In this document: one piece after another, positions 47,413 to 56,062 of the stretch
How the letters are laid out: every line of letters starts with the position of its first letter
Position numbering within the stretch: position 1 is the stretch's first letter
Source: Thermodesulforhabdus norvegica
Lineage (GTDB): Bacteria; Desulfobacterota; Syntrophobacteria; Syntrophobacterales; Thermodesulforhabdaceae
Direction: 5' to 3'
Assembly (NCBI RefSeq): GCF_900114975.1
Contig: NZ_FOUU01000002.1
Location: forward strand, 356,649 to 420,648
Length of the DNA: 64,000 nt
The notes under the pieces: generated by a model
The model's input: the letters and a program-made list of their open reading frames with translations, nothing else
Told to the model about the DNA's origin: nothing
The model's database searches: none
Position numbers and translations under genes: made by a program

Positions 47413-48597
47413 ATGAACGAACAGTTATCTGATGACGTTTTCAAGCTTCCTCAGGATTGGTACGAGGAAGGAGAGGATTTTTTTAGAAGAGGTCTTTTTG
47501 ACGAAGCAAGGAAGGCTTTTGAGAAAGCCCTCGAACTCGATCCCTATTATCCCGAGGCTCTATGCTCCATGAGTCGTCTTCTCTGGCGTGAGGGTAGGTA
47601 TAGGGAGGCGGCGGAGTGCGTTCAGAAGGCCCTTGAGATTGATTCCGACGACCCCAACGTAATTCGTCGCTGTGCAGAATTGTTTATTGCGGCGGGTCAG
47701 AAAAATGACGCTGTGGATGTCGTCAGAGCTTACATCGAGAGAAATCCCTGGGACGACGAGATGCGGCGTTTTCTTGAACAGATTGAAGAGGGCTCTTTGC
47801 AGATAACGCCATCGGAAGCTTCCTCCGGCTTGCAGAGTGAAAGAGAAATAGCAGAGGCCGACTTTTTGACGCTAGAAGGCGAAAAGCAGTTCGAAAAGGG
47901 AAGGGTGGATCGCGCAAGGGTTTGTTTTGAAATGGCCCTTGAGCACGATCCCGACCATGCAAAGGCTCACAACAATCTCGGGGTGATTCTCTGGAATGAC
48001 GGAGACCTCCAGGGGGCTCTGGAACATTTTCAGAAGGCCTTCAGGGCGAAGCCGGAAGACAGGAACATAGTTTTCAACAGTTTTAACGCTCTCGTTGAGG
48101 CCGGTCATCTTGATGTTGCGAAGGATTTAATAAAGCTGCATATCCAGAAGGATCCCTTTAACGAAGAAGCCTGGGAATTATACGATCGGGTTGCCTTGAG
48201 TGATCAGCAAATACACTGGAGTCCGGAAGGACTGTCCGACAGTGTGGCCGACACATACGCAGAGATGGCGGGAAAACTTTTGAAAAAAGGTGATTTGTAC
48301 GGGGCGGCGGAGGCACTTCACCGAGCTCTGCAGATCAATCCCGATCACGTGAAGGCTACGGCTATGCTTGCCCGAGTGCACAGGGATCTAAACCATGAGG
48401 ATGAAGCTCTTGGTTGGTACGAAAAGGCCATGGAGCTTGATTCTGAGAATGAATCTCTGGTTATCGAGTATGCCGAGTATCTGAATTCGAGGCATCAGGT
48501 TGCTAAAGCCCGGGAGATACTCGGTGATTTCCTGGAAAAGAAGCCCAGTGAAAAGGTGCAAAAGTTCCTTGAAAAGATAAGTGATGGGACGGGCTGA
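47413..48597 (+). CDS. Tetratricopeptide-repeat protein
   Basis: 394 residues with no signal peptide or membrane helix, so cytoplasmic. Several TPR units are visible: at about 15-85 (DWYEEGEDFFRRGLFDEARK, YPEALCSMSRLLWREG), about 150-220 (GRVDRARVCFEMALEHDPDH, HNNLGVILWNDG) and about 285-385 (GDLYGAAEALHRALQINPDH, EALGWYEKAMELDSE). They act as protein-binding scaffolds; the partner is unknown. Start ATG with GGGAG upstream. Confidence 0.88.
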   Translation: MNEQLSDDVFKLPQDWYEEGEDFFRRGLFDEARKAFEKALELDPYYPEALCSMSRLLWREGRYREAAECVQKALEIDSDDPNVIRRCAELFIAAGQKNDAVDVVRAYIERNPWDDEMRRFLEQIEEGSLQITPSEASSGLQSEREIAEADFLTLEGEKQFEKGRVDRARVCFEMALEHDPDHAKAHNNLGVILWNDGDLQGALEHFQKAFRAKPEDRNIVFNSFNALVEAGHLDVAKDLIKLHIQKDPFNEEAWELYDRVALSDQQIHWSPEGLSDSVADTYAEMAGKLLKKGDLYGAAEALHRALQINPDHVKATAMLARVHRDLNHEDEALGWYEKAMELDSENESLVIEYAEYLNSRHQVAKAREILGDFLEKKPSEKVQKFLEKISDGTG

Positions 48598-48618
48598 TAT
48601 CGCCGGTGAAAAACCTTT

Positions 48619-48650
48619 GAGACTGCCTGATGGCCTCGTCGGGCAGTCTC
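48619..48650. terminator. Hairpin between the convergent TPR and RND genes
   Basis: Perfect 9-base arms GAGACTGCC and GGCAGTCTC around a 14-base loop, between the stops at 48597 and 48659. There is no clear T-run on the plus strand and only a delayed one on the minus strand, so strength as a terminator is doubtful. Confidence 0.45.
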
Positions 48651-48658
48651 TCGTCGGG

Positions 48659-51600
48659 TTAGTTTACTCCACCCCCCAGCACGGCATATAAGGTTATATG
48701 GTTGGCGAGCCTGGTCAATTTGAGCATAATGAGTTGCTCTTTCGCATCGTAAAGGGAGCGCTGGGCATCCAGAACGCTTAAGTAAGAATCTATGCCGTTC
48801 AAGTATCTCTTTTGGGATAGTTCGTAGCTCCGCTCCAGTGCTCTTACCAGAGACTCCTGAGCCCTGACCTGGTCGTCTATGGTGGCTTTTACGGCAAGGG
48901 CATCGGCAACTTCACGAAAGGCATTTTGAATTGCCTTTTCGTATTCGGCTATAGCTATGTCCCTTTCGACCTTACTCACCCTGTATGCCGCCCATATACG
49001 GGTGTCGAAGATGGGTATGTTGAGTTGTGGTGTAAATCTCCAGATTCCGGTTCCGGAATCGAACAGATTCAGAAGATCATCGCTTGCAACCCCAAGCAGT
49101 GTGGTAAGAGAAATCCTGGGGTAGAAGGCGGCTCTGGCAGCGCCGATTGAAGCATAAGCGGCTTTAAGTCTGTGTTCTGCTGCTATTATGTCCGGGCGAT
49201 TCAGCAGAACTTCCGAAGACAGTCCGGGGGAAATGTCCCGGGGTGGCACCAGAGTCTGGAGACTCTCCGGAAGAAGCCTCTCCGGAACCGGCATACCGAC
49301 GAGGAGATCCAGAGCATTTTTGTCTTGGGCTATCCTCTGGGTATATTCGGCAACATCGCGCCTTGCGGATTCCACCTGAGTTTCCGCTCTCCGGAGATCG
49401 AGTTCCGTTGCAACCCCTTCTACATAGCGTTTTCGAATGAGCCTGTACATCTCTTCTTGGGTCTTTAGGGTATTTTCGGCGAGAGCAAGCCCTTCACGAT
49501 CTGCCGCCAGGGCAAGGTACGCTCTGGCCACTTCCTCAATAAGCAGAATTTGAGCACTTTTTCTTGCGGCCTCCGTTGAAAGATATTCCTCCAGGGCCTG
49601 CCTCTCAAGACTTCTTATCCTGCCAAAAAAGTCTATCTCCCATGATGCTGTTCCCAGGTTCAGGCTGTACTGTTCAACGGTTCGGGGCTCATCAGGGCTT
49701 ATAAGGCGAGAAGATTGACGTTCTTTTGTCATGGCGGCTTCCCCCGTAAGGGCCGGGAAAAGCTCGGCCCTCTGAACCCCATAAAGGGCCCGTGCTTTTT
49801 CAACTTTGAGAGCCGCCAGTTTAAGATCCCGATTATTTTGAAGTGCCAGCTCGATGACTTCTTTCATCCTGGGATCGTTAATGAAGTGACGCCAGCCGAT
49901 TTCCTGAGGCAAGGGAGCCCGGGTATCCTCTTCTGCCTTTTCACCCACCTCTCCCCGGGGCCATTTTTCGGGAATCGGCGCATCAGGTCGTTCATACACA
50001 GGGATGAAGCTACATCCTCCGGTAATTATTAGTCCGGTAATCAGCATGACCATAACAGCCTTTCGTCTCCACTTTCCGGCTCTGGATACCAGCACGTAAA
50101 AGAGTGGTACGAAGAAGGTGGCCAGGAAGGTTGATGCTACCATTCCTCCCAGGACACATACCCCTATTGCATTCTGTGCTCCGGACCCAGGCCCTTTAGT
50201 TACTGCCAGTGGAAGCACTCCGAATCCGAAGGCCATCGAAGTCATCACAATAGGCCGGAGTCTCAGTCGAGCACCTTCAACGGTTGCCTTCACGAGATCC
50301 ATTCCTTCTTTCTCCACCCGGTCTTTTGCAAACTGGACGATGAGGATGGCGTTTTTGGTTGTGAGCCCCAGGGTTGTAAGGATTCCGATCTGAAAGTAAA
50401 CGTCGTTTGTCATCCCTCTCAGACTGGATGCCAGGATTCCTCCTATTGCACCGAGCGGAAGGCAGAGAAGGATCGAGATGGGGACTGACCAACTCTCGTA
50501 TAGCGCCGCCAGTACCAGGAAAATGACGAATATAGAGAAAGCATACATAATGGGAGCCTGGGCTGACGCCATCTTTTCCTGAAAGGAGAGGCCTGTCCAG
50601 TCAAATCCAATTCCTTCCGGTAGCTTTGAGGCCAGTTCTTCCATAGCCTTCATGGCTTCGCCGGAACTTTTACCGGGCGCAGGCTCACCCCATATGTTGA
50701 TTGAAGGGAATCCGTTATAGCGCTCGAGTTTTACTGCTCCATAGGTCCATCGGCCACTGGCGAAGGACGTGAAGGGAACCATCTCGCCCTTGCTGTTCCT
50801 CACGTAGAGTTTTTTCAGGTGTTCAGGTAGCATCCTGAAAGGGGCATCCGCCTGTACATAGACCTTTTTGACCCGGCCGGCCCTGGTGAAATTATTAACG
50901 TAAGTTCCTCCAAAAGCGGCAGATAGCGTCGTGTGGATGGAGGATATGTCTATTCCAAGGGCACCTGCCTTTTCCCAATCCACATCAATCTTATACTGTG
51001 CCGCGTCATCCATCCCGTTAGGCCTTACACGAATTACTCGTGGATCCTGAGCTGCCATCATCAGGAGCTGATCGCGTGCTTTCATAAGGGCATCGTGGCC
51101 TACCCCGCCGAAATCCAGTAGTTCAAAATCGAAACCCGATGCGTTTCCGAGCTCTATAACGGCCGGTGGAGGATACACGAAAACCATAGCATCTCTAAAG
51201 GCGGCGAAGGCCCTCATGGCCCGATTGACCACGGCCCGCGCTCTTAACTCATCACTGTCCCTTAGTTCCCAATCTCTCAGCTTCACAAAGCCCATGCCCA
51301 CATTCTGCGCCTCGCCGGCGAAGGATATGCCCGCCACATAGGCGAAGGACTCCACCGCTTCTCTTTCATGGTTCAGAAAATAACTCTGGATTCGTTCCAT
51401 GACTTTTTGAGTTTGCTCCAGTGTTGATCCGGAAGGAAGAATTACCTGAGTGAAAAGCAATCCCTGATCTTCGTCGGGAAGGTATGATGTAGGCATACGG
51501 AGAAAAAGGAAGCCCGTGATAATCACAAGTATCAAATACAGGACGACATAAGGGGAGCTTTTTCTAATGATGTGTCTCACCGTGCGGACGTACAGGTCAC

Positions 51601-53188
51601 GACAGCGGTAGAAAGTTCGATCGAACCAGCGGAAGAAAGGTCTGAGAACCGTAGGAGCCGTATCGGAAGGCCTATGGCCCGGGGGAAGGGGCTTCAAGAT
51701 GTTTGCACTTAGAACAGGGGTCAGGATTAGCGCCACGACCACGGAAAGTAACATGGCTGAAGCTATGGTTACGGAAAATTGACGGTAAATTATGCCCGTT
51801 GATCCCGGGAAAAAGGCCATAGGTCCGAATACGGCAGAAAGGACGAGGCCTATTCCAATAAGAGCACCGGTGATTTGATCCATGGATTTTGCAGTGGCCT
51901 GTCTTGGCGGTAATCCTTCTTCAACCATTAAGCGATCGACATTTTCAACCACCACAATGGCATCGTCTACAAGGAGTCCTATGGCCAGTATCATGGCAAA
52001 CATTGTGAGCATGTTAATGGAAAAACCAAGAATCCAGATGACCGCAAAGGTTCCCAGAACAACAACAGGTACTGCAATGGTGGGGATAATGGTGGCGCGA
52101 AAACTGCCCAGGAATAGCCACATAACCATGAAAACGAGAATTATGGCTTCAATCAGAGTTCTTACGACCTCATGAATGGCCACACGCGTAAAAGGCGTCG
52201 TATCGTAAGGATAGACTACCCTTACTCCAGGCGGGAAATACCGACTTAACTCCTCCAGCCTTTTCTTTATTCTATCCGCCGTCTCAAGTGAATTGGCTCC
52301 GGGCTCTTTTCGAATGGCCATGAATGCCGCAGGCTTCCCGTTATATCTGGCGAAAATATCGTAACGTTCTGTTCCCAGCTCAGCCCTGGCAACGTCGCCA
52401 ATCCTCACTGTGGAACCATCTTGATTGATCCTTATGGGAATGTTTTCGAATTCTTCGGGGGCTTGAAGATAGTGCTGGACGACGATAGAGGCGTTGAGCC
52501 TCTGTCCGGAAATAGCAGGGGAACCGCCAAACTGTCCCGCAGAAACTTCAACGTTATAAGCTTCAAGCGCCCCGACCACGTCTTCTACGGTAAGGGAATA
52601 ATTGGTCAACCTGTCCGGATCCAGCCATATTCTCATGGCATGTTCCGTTCCGAAGACTTCGACTTCTCCAACTCCCGGTATTCGGGCAAGAACCTTCTCG
52701 AGATTGGAAATGGCATAATCACGAAGATCGTTTTCGCTCAGGCTTTCGTCTTCTGATACAATTCCCACCACGAGCATGTAGTTTCTGGTCGATTTACTGA
52801 CTTCTACTCCCTGGCGTTGTACCACTTCTGGAAGGCTGGCCATGGCCAGTTGCAGTTTGTTCTGAACTTTGGACCAGGCAATGTCGGGGTCGGTACCCGG
52901 TGCAAAGGTCAGTTCAATCCGGCTGGCGCCTGAGGAACTGCTGTAGGCCGAAATGTACCACAGCCTGTCGAGTCCCGTCATTTTCTGTTCGATTATCTGG
53001 GTGACCGTACTTTCCACAGTCTCGGCCGAAGCGCCCGGATAGAAGGCTTCAACGGCTATAACGGGAGGAGCCAGTTCGGGATATTGAGAAACGGGCAGAA
53101 AATGGATGGCCAAAAGCCCTGCGCTCATAAGGGCGATGGCAATTACCCATGCAAATACCGGCCTATCTAGAAAAAACCTGGAAAGCAT
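48659..53188 (-). CDS. HAE1-type RND efflux pump fused in frame to a NodT-type outer-membrane lipoprotein channel
   Basis: 1509 residues. Residues 1-1045 are a complete AcrB-like pump: FFLDRPVFAWVIAIALM start, the proton-relay Asp pair in LLVDDAIVVVENVDR, the Lys in TTKNAILIVQF, two large periplasmic loops and 12 helices, ending VSRAGKWRRKA. With no stop codon, the frame continues at residue 1046 into MVMLITGLIITGGC, a full lipoprotein signal with Cys1059, and then about 450 residues of OprM/NodT-type channel (IPVYERPDAPIPEKW, EIDFFGRIRSLERQALEEYL, LLNRPDIIAAEHRLKAAYASIGAARA, SYLSVLDAQRSLYDAKEQ). The inner ATGs at 50053 and 50047 have AAAGG and GGAG nearby, so the channel may also be made separately. 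Preceded by its membrane fusion protein with a 1-base stop/start overlap. Confidence 0.93.
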   Translation of the reverse strand: MLSRFFLDRPVFAWVIAIALMSAGLLAIHFLPVSQYPELAPPVIAVEAFYPGASAETVESTVTQIIEQKMTGLDRLWYISAYSSSSGASRIELTFAPGTDPDIAWSKVQNKLQLAMASLPEVVQRQGVEVSKSTRNYMLVVGIVSEDESLSENDLRDYAISNLEKVLARIPGVGEVEVFGTEHAMRIWLDPDRLTNYSLTVEDVVGALEAYNVEVSAGQFGGSPAISGQRLNASIVVQHYLQAPEEFENIPIRINQDGSTVRIGDVARAELGTERYDIFARYNGKPAAFMAIRKEPGANSLETADRIKKRLEELSRYFPPGVRVVYPYDTTPFTRVAIHEVVRTLIEAIILVFMVMWLFLGSFRATIIPTIAVPVVVLGTFAVIWILGFSINMLTMFAMILAIGLLVDDAIVVVENVDRLMVEEGLPPRQATAKSMDQITGALIGIGLVLSAVFGPMAFFPGSTGIIYRQFSVTIASAMLLSVVVALILTPVLSANILKPLPPGHRPSDTAPTVLRPFFRWFDRTFYRCRDLYVRTVRHIIRKSSPYVVLYLILVIITGFLFLRMPTSYLPDEDQGLLFTQVILPSGSTLEQTQKVMERIQSYFLNHEREAVESFAYVAGISFAGEAQNVGMGFVKLRDWELRDSDELRARAVVNRAMRAFAAFRDAMVFVYPPPAVIELGNASGFDFELLDFGGVGHDALMKARDQLLMMAAQDPRVIRVRPNGMDDAAQYKIDVDWEKAGALGIDISSIHTTLSAAFGGTYVNNFTRAGRVKKVYVQADAPFRMLPEHLKKLYVRNSKGEMVPFTSFASGRWTYGAVKLERYNGFPSINIWGEPAPGKSSGEAMKAMEELASKLPEGIGFDWTGLSFQEKMASAQAPIMYAFSIFVIFLVLAALYESWSVPISILLCLPLGAIGGILASSLRGMTNDVYFQIGILTTLGLTTKNAILIVQFAKDRVEKEGMDLVKATVEGARLRLRPIVMTSMAFGFGVLPLAVTKGPGSGAQNAIGVCVLGGMVASTFLATFFVPLFYVLVSRAGKWRRKAVMVMLITGLIITGGCSFIPVYERPDAPIPEKWPRGEVGEKAEEDTRAPLPQEIGWRHFINDPRMKEVIELALQNNRDLKLAALKVEKARALYGVQRAELFPALTGEAAMTKERQSSRLISPDEPRTVEQYSLNLGTASWEIDFFGRIRSLERQALEEYLSTEAARKSAQILLIEEVARAYLALAADREGLALAENTLKTQEEMYRLIRKRYVEGVATELDLRRAETQVESARRDVAEYTQRIAQDKNALDLLVGMPVPERLLPESLQTLVPPRDISPGLSSEVLLNRPDIIAAEHRLKAAYASIGAARAAFYPRISLTTLLGVASDDLLNLFDSGTGIWRFTPQLNIPIFDTRIWAAYRVSKVERDIAIAEYEKAIQNAFREVADALAVKATIDDQVRAQESLVRALERSYELSQKRYLNGIDSYLSVLDAQRSLYDAKEQLIMLKLTRLANHITLYAVLGGGVN

Positions 53189-54345
53189 TACTTTTCCTCC
53201 TGAGAAAGAACCGGCTTCACGACCATTCCCGCTCGTACAAACTGAAGCCCATCAACGATGACTCGATCACCCGGAGCAATGCCCGATGTAACGAGCCACA
53301 GGTTGTCAACAGCGCGGTCGATCTGAAGCATCCGCATCTCCACCCTGTTTTCCTGATTTACCACCAGGCAATAGGGATTCCCTCCGCGATCTCTCATAAC
53401 GGCCTCTTGTGGAACCAGAAGCGCACCATGCCTCGTTCCCTCGTTTACAGTTGCCCGCACGAACATCCCCGGAAGCAAAGTACGATCAGGGTTGTTGAAA
53501 ACAATCCTGATCACCACCGACCCGGTTGTCGGATCGACGGAGACATCTCTGAATTGAAGCGTTCCCGCGTGGGGATAAGTGGTTCCGTCTTCAAGGATCA
53601 GGGTAACATTGTTCAGGGAAGGCGCATCGTTCCGAAGTATTCCCTCTTCAACGCGCCGTTTAAGTTGAAGCAGTTCCACCGTGGACTGAGTCACATCGAC
53701 ATAGACCGGGTCGAGCTGATGGATAACCGCCAGTGGCTGAGATTGGTAAGCCGTCACAACGGCGCCTTCGGTAACGAAAGATTTTCCAATTCTGCCGGAG
53801 ATGGGAGCCCTTATGTAACAGTAACCGAGGTCTATACGGGCTTTTTCTACCTGGGCTTTCCAGTATGCGATATCGGCCTGTGCCTGCTTTAAGGCAGATA
53901 CAGCATCGTCATAGTCCTGCTGACTTATGGCTCCATCGACTCTCAATTTCTCATACCGCTCGGCCCTTGCTTTTATCGCCGGAAGGTTGGCCTGTGCCTT
54001 TGCCAGGGCTGCTTCGGCATTCTCCAGTGCTGCTTTGAAAGGAGCAGGGTCTATAAGATAAAGCATATCACCGGCCTTTACCTCAGATCCCTCTTTGAAA
54101 AAGCGCTTCAATAGAAGACCGCTGACCTGAGGCCGAATTTCGGCCGTTCGATAAGCGGCAACACGACCGGGAAGGGTTGTGCTAAGGGTTACGTCTCTTG
54201 GTTCAACGACAACCACGGTTACTTCAGGAGGAGGCATAGCGGCCTGAGAAGACTGCCTGCTGGTTCCGTCATTACAGCCGAAAAGAGCCGTGATTCCGAA
54301 AATTACAAAAACAATGCCCCACTTCCCTGCGCCCTTACTCCACAT
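53188..54345 (-). CDS. Membrane fusion protein of an RND efflux system (AcrA-like)
   Basis: 385 residues from the ATG at 54343-54345, with GGAGG upstream; this gives a short lipoprotein signal WGIVFVIFGITALFGC. The periplasmic adaptor follows: barrel-sandwich/lipoyl half-motifs (GRVAAYRTAEIRPQVSGLL and CYIRAPISGRIGKSFV), a helical hairpin between them (about 125-175), a beta-barrel domain and a membrane-proximal domain. It links the pump to the channel. Upstream frame extends to 54465 but without a better start. The stop TAA shares its last A with the ATG of the pump gene, so the two are coupled. Confidence 0.94.
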   Translation of the reverse strand: MWSKGAGKWGIVFVIFGITALFGCNDGTSRQSSQAAMPPPEVTVVVVEPRDVTLSTTLPGRVAAYRTAEIRPQVSGLLLKRFFKEGSEVKAGDMLYLIDPAPFKAALENAEAALAKAQANLPAIKARAERYEKLRVDGAISQQDYDDAVSALKQAQADIAYWKAQVEKARIDLGYCYIRAPISGRIGKSFVTEGAVVTAYQSQPLAVIHQLDPVYVDVTQSTVELLQLKRRVEEGILRNDAPSLNNVTLILEDGTTYPHAGTLQFRDVSVDPTTGSVVIRIVFNNPDRTLLPGMFVRATVNEGTRHGALLVPQEAVMRDRGGNPYCLVVNQENRVEMRMLQIDRAVDNLWLVTSGIAPGDRVIVDGLQFVRAGMVVKPVLSQEEK

Positions 54346-54792
54346 TCGCAACCTCCGACCGGATTGTAGCTCCTGCAGCTTAAATTGCAGCTTCTTCAAT
54401 GCCTTAAGCCGCATTTCCTTATCGCCAATCATAACTGTGTGAACATGGATTCGTATTGCGACCACCTGTTTTTAATACAGATCTAATATTCACATGTCAA
54501 CGTTGATGAATCACCCGTCCGGAGGGAACCGAAAAACACCCAATAGCCCTTCTGACTTCAGCATCTCCGCAGAGGATGCTTTAAACCGGATGCCTTTAGC
54601 TTGCTTTCAACTTCAGCCAGTAGGAAAGGGATTGAGAATGTCCGGAGTTTGTGACCGGACACGAGGGAGACCAAAATCTGCTCGGAGAAGGTTTTGCCGG
54701 TTTTAAAAGGGTGGGATTGATGGAATGTTCTGAGCTTATGCAGGTAAGGGTAAGGCAGCAACCCGTGAAGGTAAAACCCTTATTCCTGAGCA
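54346..54792. other. Non-coding region between qmoC and the efflux operon, with hairpins
   Basis: 447 bases without a credible gene on either strand. The left end holds the leader of the fusion-protein gene. Two perfect inverted repeats are present: AGCATC-N9-GATGCT at 54560-54580 and TGTCCGG-N9-CCGGACA at 54639-54661. I see no known RNA family, insertion sequence end or tRNA. No TetR- or MarR-type regulator gene is here, although one often sits beside an RND operon. Confidence 0.45.
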
Positions 54793-54818
54793 ACCGGACC
54801 GGCCTTGGCCGATCCGGT
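54793..54818 (-). terminator. Hairpin just after qmoC
   Basis: 12-base arms ACCGGATCGGCC and GGCCGGTCCGGT (minus strand, one U-G pair) with a 2-base loop, 9 bases after the qmoC stop. The T-run lies on the plus-strand side instead, so on the minus strand it looks more like an end-stabilising or Rho-dependent hairpin than a textbook intrinsic terminator. Confidence 0.5.
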
Positions 54819-54826
54819 ATGCTTTT

Positions 54827-55978
54827 TTATGCCGCCTGTTCTTCCGCCGCAGGCGAAGTGGCCTCAAGGGCCTCCTGATCAGCAAGATAACGATCTTTGA
54901 CCCTCAGAAAATAAAGAACCAGAGGACGGTAGGCAAGGTGAGCCCATTTGGCGAAGGGTACTTCAAGCACAAGCATCGGAACGGCAACCATCATGTGGAT
55001 GACATAGAGTGCATAGGTGGCAAAAGGTAGGTCGAGAAGACGGGTGAAGTGAATAAAGATGCCCGTGAGGGTGGTCAGTTCAAGGAGTATCAGAAACATC
55101 CAGTCGGTGGGATGAGAATTTTTGTAAGGGGGTTTGCTCTTCCGGATCCTTCCGATAAGAGCGTAAGTACAGCCGTAGAGTATGGCTGCCGTTGAATAGT
55201 AACCGAGCAGTCTTATGGGGTGCAGAGGCGGATAGATTTCGTCACGCTGGAACAATCTGATCAGACCGACCACAAGAAGGAAGGCGGTGCTGTAACCGGT
55301 CATAATCATGAGATGCACAAACCACTGCATCTTGTCTTCGCACTTTGCCCATCTCTTCTGGGTCAGAAAATTGACAACGAGCTCTTTAAACTCTGCCCGG
55401 TAATATTTGAAAGGTATCTTGCCCACCAGATCGCCCAGAATGAACTTCATGCAACGGTAGGCGTTACTGAGAAGGAGAAAAGATAGAACTGCCGCCATGA
55501 TGAGGTCGGCCAGTTCGATCTTTTCTTTGGGCCATACCGAATTAAGACGGGCGTGCTCCCAGTCAGGGTTTCCTGTATTAAAAATAAGGAGTCCCAACCC
55601 CACCAGTACGGCCACAATAACTATGGCGACGATTTCGAATTTTTCTGATGTATAAAACCTTCGGGCAAAACCGGTCCAGTCGTATTGTGCCGTCAGATAA
55701 CGGCGCATAACCATCATGGTCTCTCCCGGGTCGGCTCCCCGGGGGCATTTTTCAGAGCAGGTCCCGCAGTAATAGCACAGCCACGGTTCCGGGCTCCTTA
55801 AGATCTTGTCTCTCAGCCCAAGCTGCACATACTTGACCAGCTTCCTGGGAAAAGGTGTTTTGTTTTCCGAAAGAGGGCACACGGCCGTGCAGTTTCCACA
55901 GTGGAAACACTTTTTAGCGTCTTTTAGCCCGTAAATCTCGAGCTCTTTCATTAACGTCGGGTCAACCTTAATGCCCAT
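54827..55978 (-). CDS. qmoC: Quinone-interacting membrane-bound oxidoreductase subunit C
   Basis: 383 residues joining an HdrC-like and an HdrE-like part. N-terminal iron-sulfur motifs: Cys24-x2-Cys27-x2-Cys30-x3-Cys34 (CFHCGNCTAVCP) and Cys68-x2-Cys71-x2-Cys74-x3-Cys78 (CYYCGTCSEKCP). About six membrane helices follow from residue 105, with histidines suited to heme b in FVHLMIMTGYSTA, FIHFTRLL and YVIHMMVAVPM. In the family it takes electrons from menaquinol and passes them through QmoAB towards APS reductase during sulfate respiration. GGAGG precedes the ATG; 84 bases separate it from qmoB. Confidence 0.95.
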   Translation of the reverse strand: MGIKVDPTLMKELEIYGLKDAKKCFHCGNCTAVCPLSENKTPFPRKLVKYVQLGLRDKILRSPEPWLCYYCGTCSEKCPRGADPGETMMVMRRYLTAQYDWTGFARRFYTSEKFEIVAIVIVAVLVGLGLLIFNTGNPDWEHARLNSVWPKEKIELADLIMAAVLSFLLLSNAYRCMKFILGDLVGKIPFKYYRAEFKELVVNFLTQKRWAKCEDKMQWFVHLMIMTGYSTAFLLVVGLIRLFQRDEIYPPLHPIRLLGYYSTAAILYGCTYALIGRIRKSKPPYKNSHPTDWMFLILLELTTLTGIFIHFTRLLDLPFATYALYVIHMMVAVPMLVLEVPFAKWAHLAYRPLVLYFLRVKDRYLADQEALEATSPAAEEQAA

Positions 55979-56029
55979 ATTCGTCCTCCTTTGCTACTTC
56001 CTAGACCTGATGTGCATATAAAGCCGGGG

Positions 56030-56053
56030 AAGGGGAAACAAGATCCCCCTTCG
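56030..56053 (-). other. Stem-loop in the qmoB-qmoC spacer
   Basis: Perfect 7-base arms GAAGGGG and CCCCTTC with a 10-base loop, located 9 bases after the qmoB stop and about 50 before the qmoC ATG. It lacks a T-run, so a role in mRNA processing or stability is more likely than termination. Confidence 0.4.
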
Positions 56054-56062
56054 CCTCGTCTT

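Noticed and set aside
54494-54706. 70-codon plus-strand frame and overlapping minus-strand frames between qmoC and the efflux operon
   Set aside because: Low-complexity translations with no family match; three overlapping frames suggest non-coding DNA.
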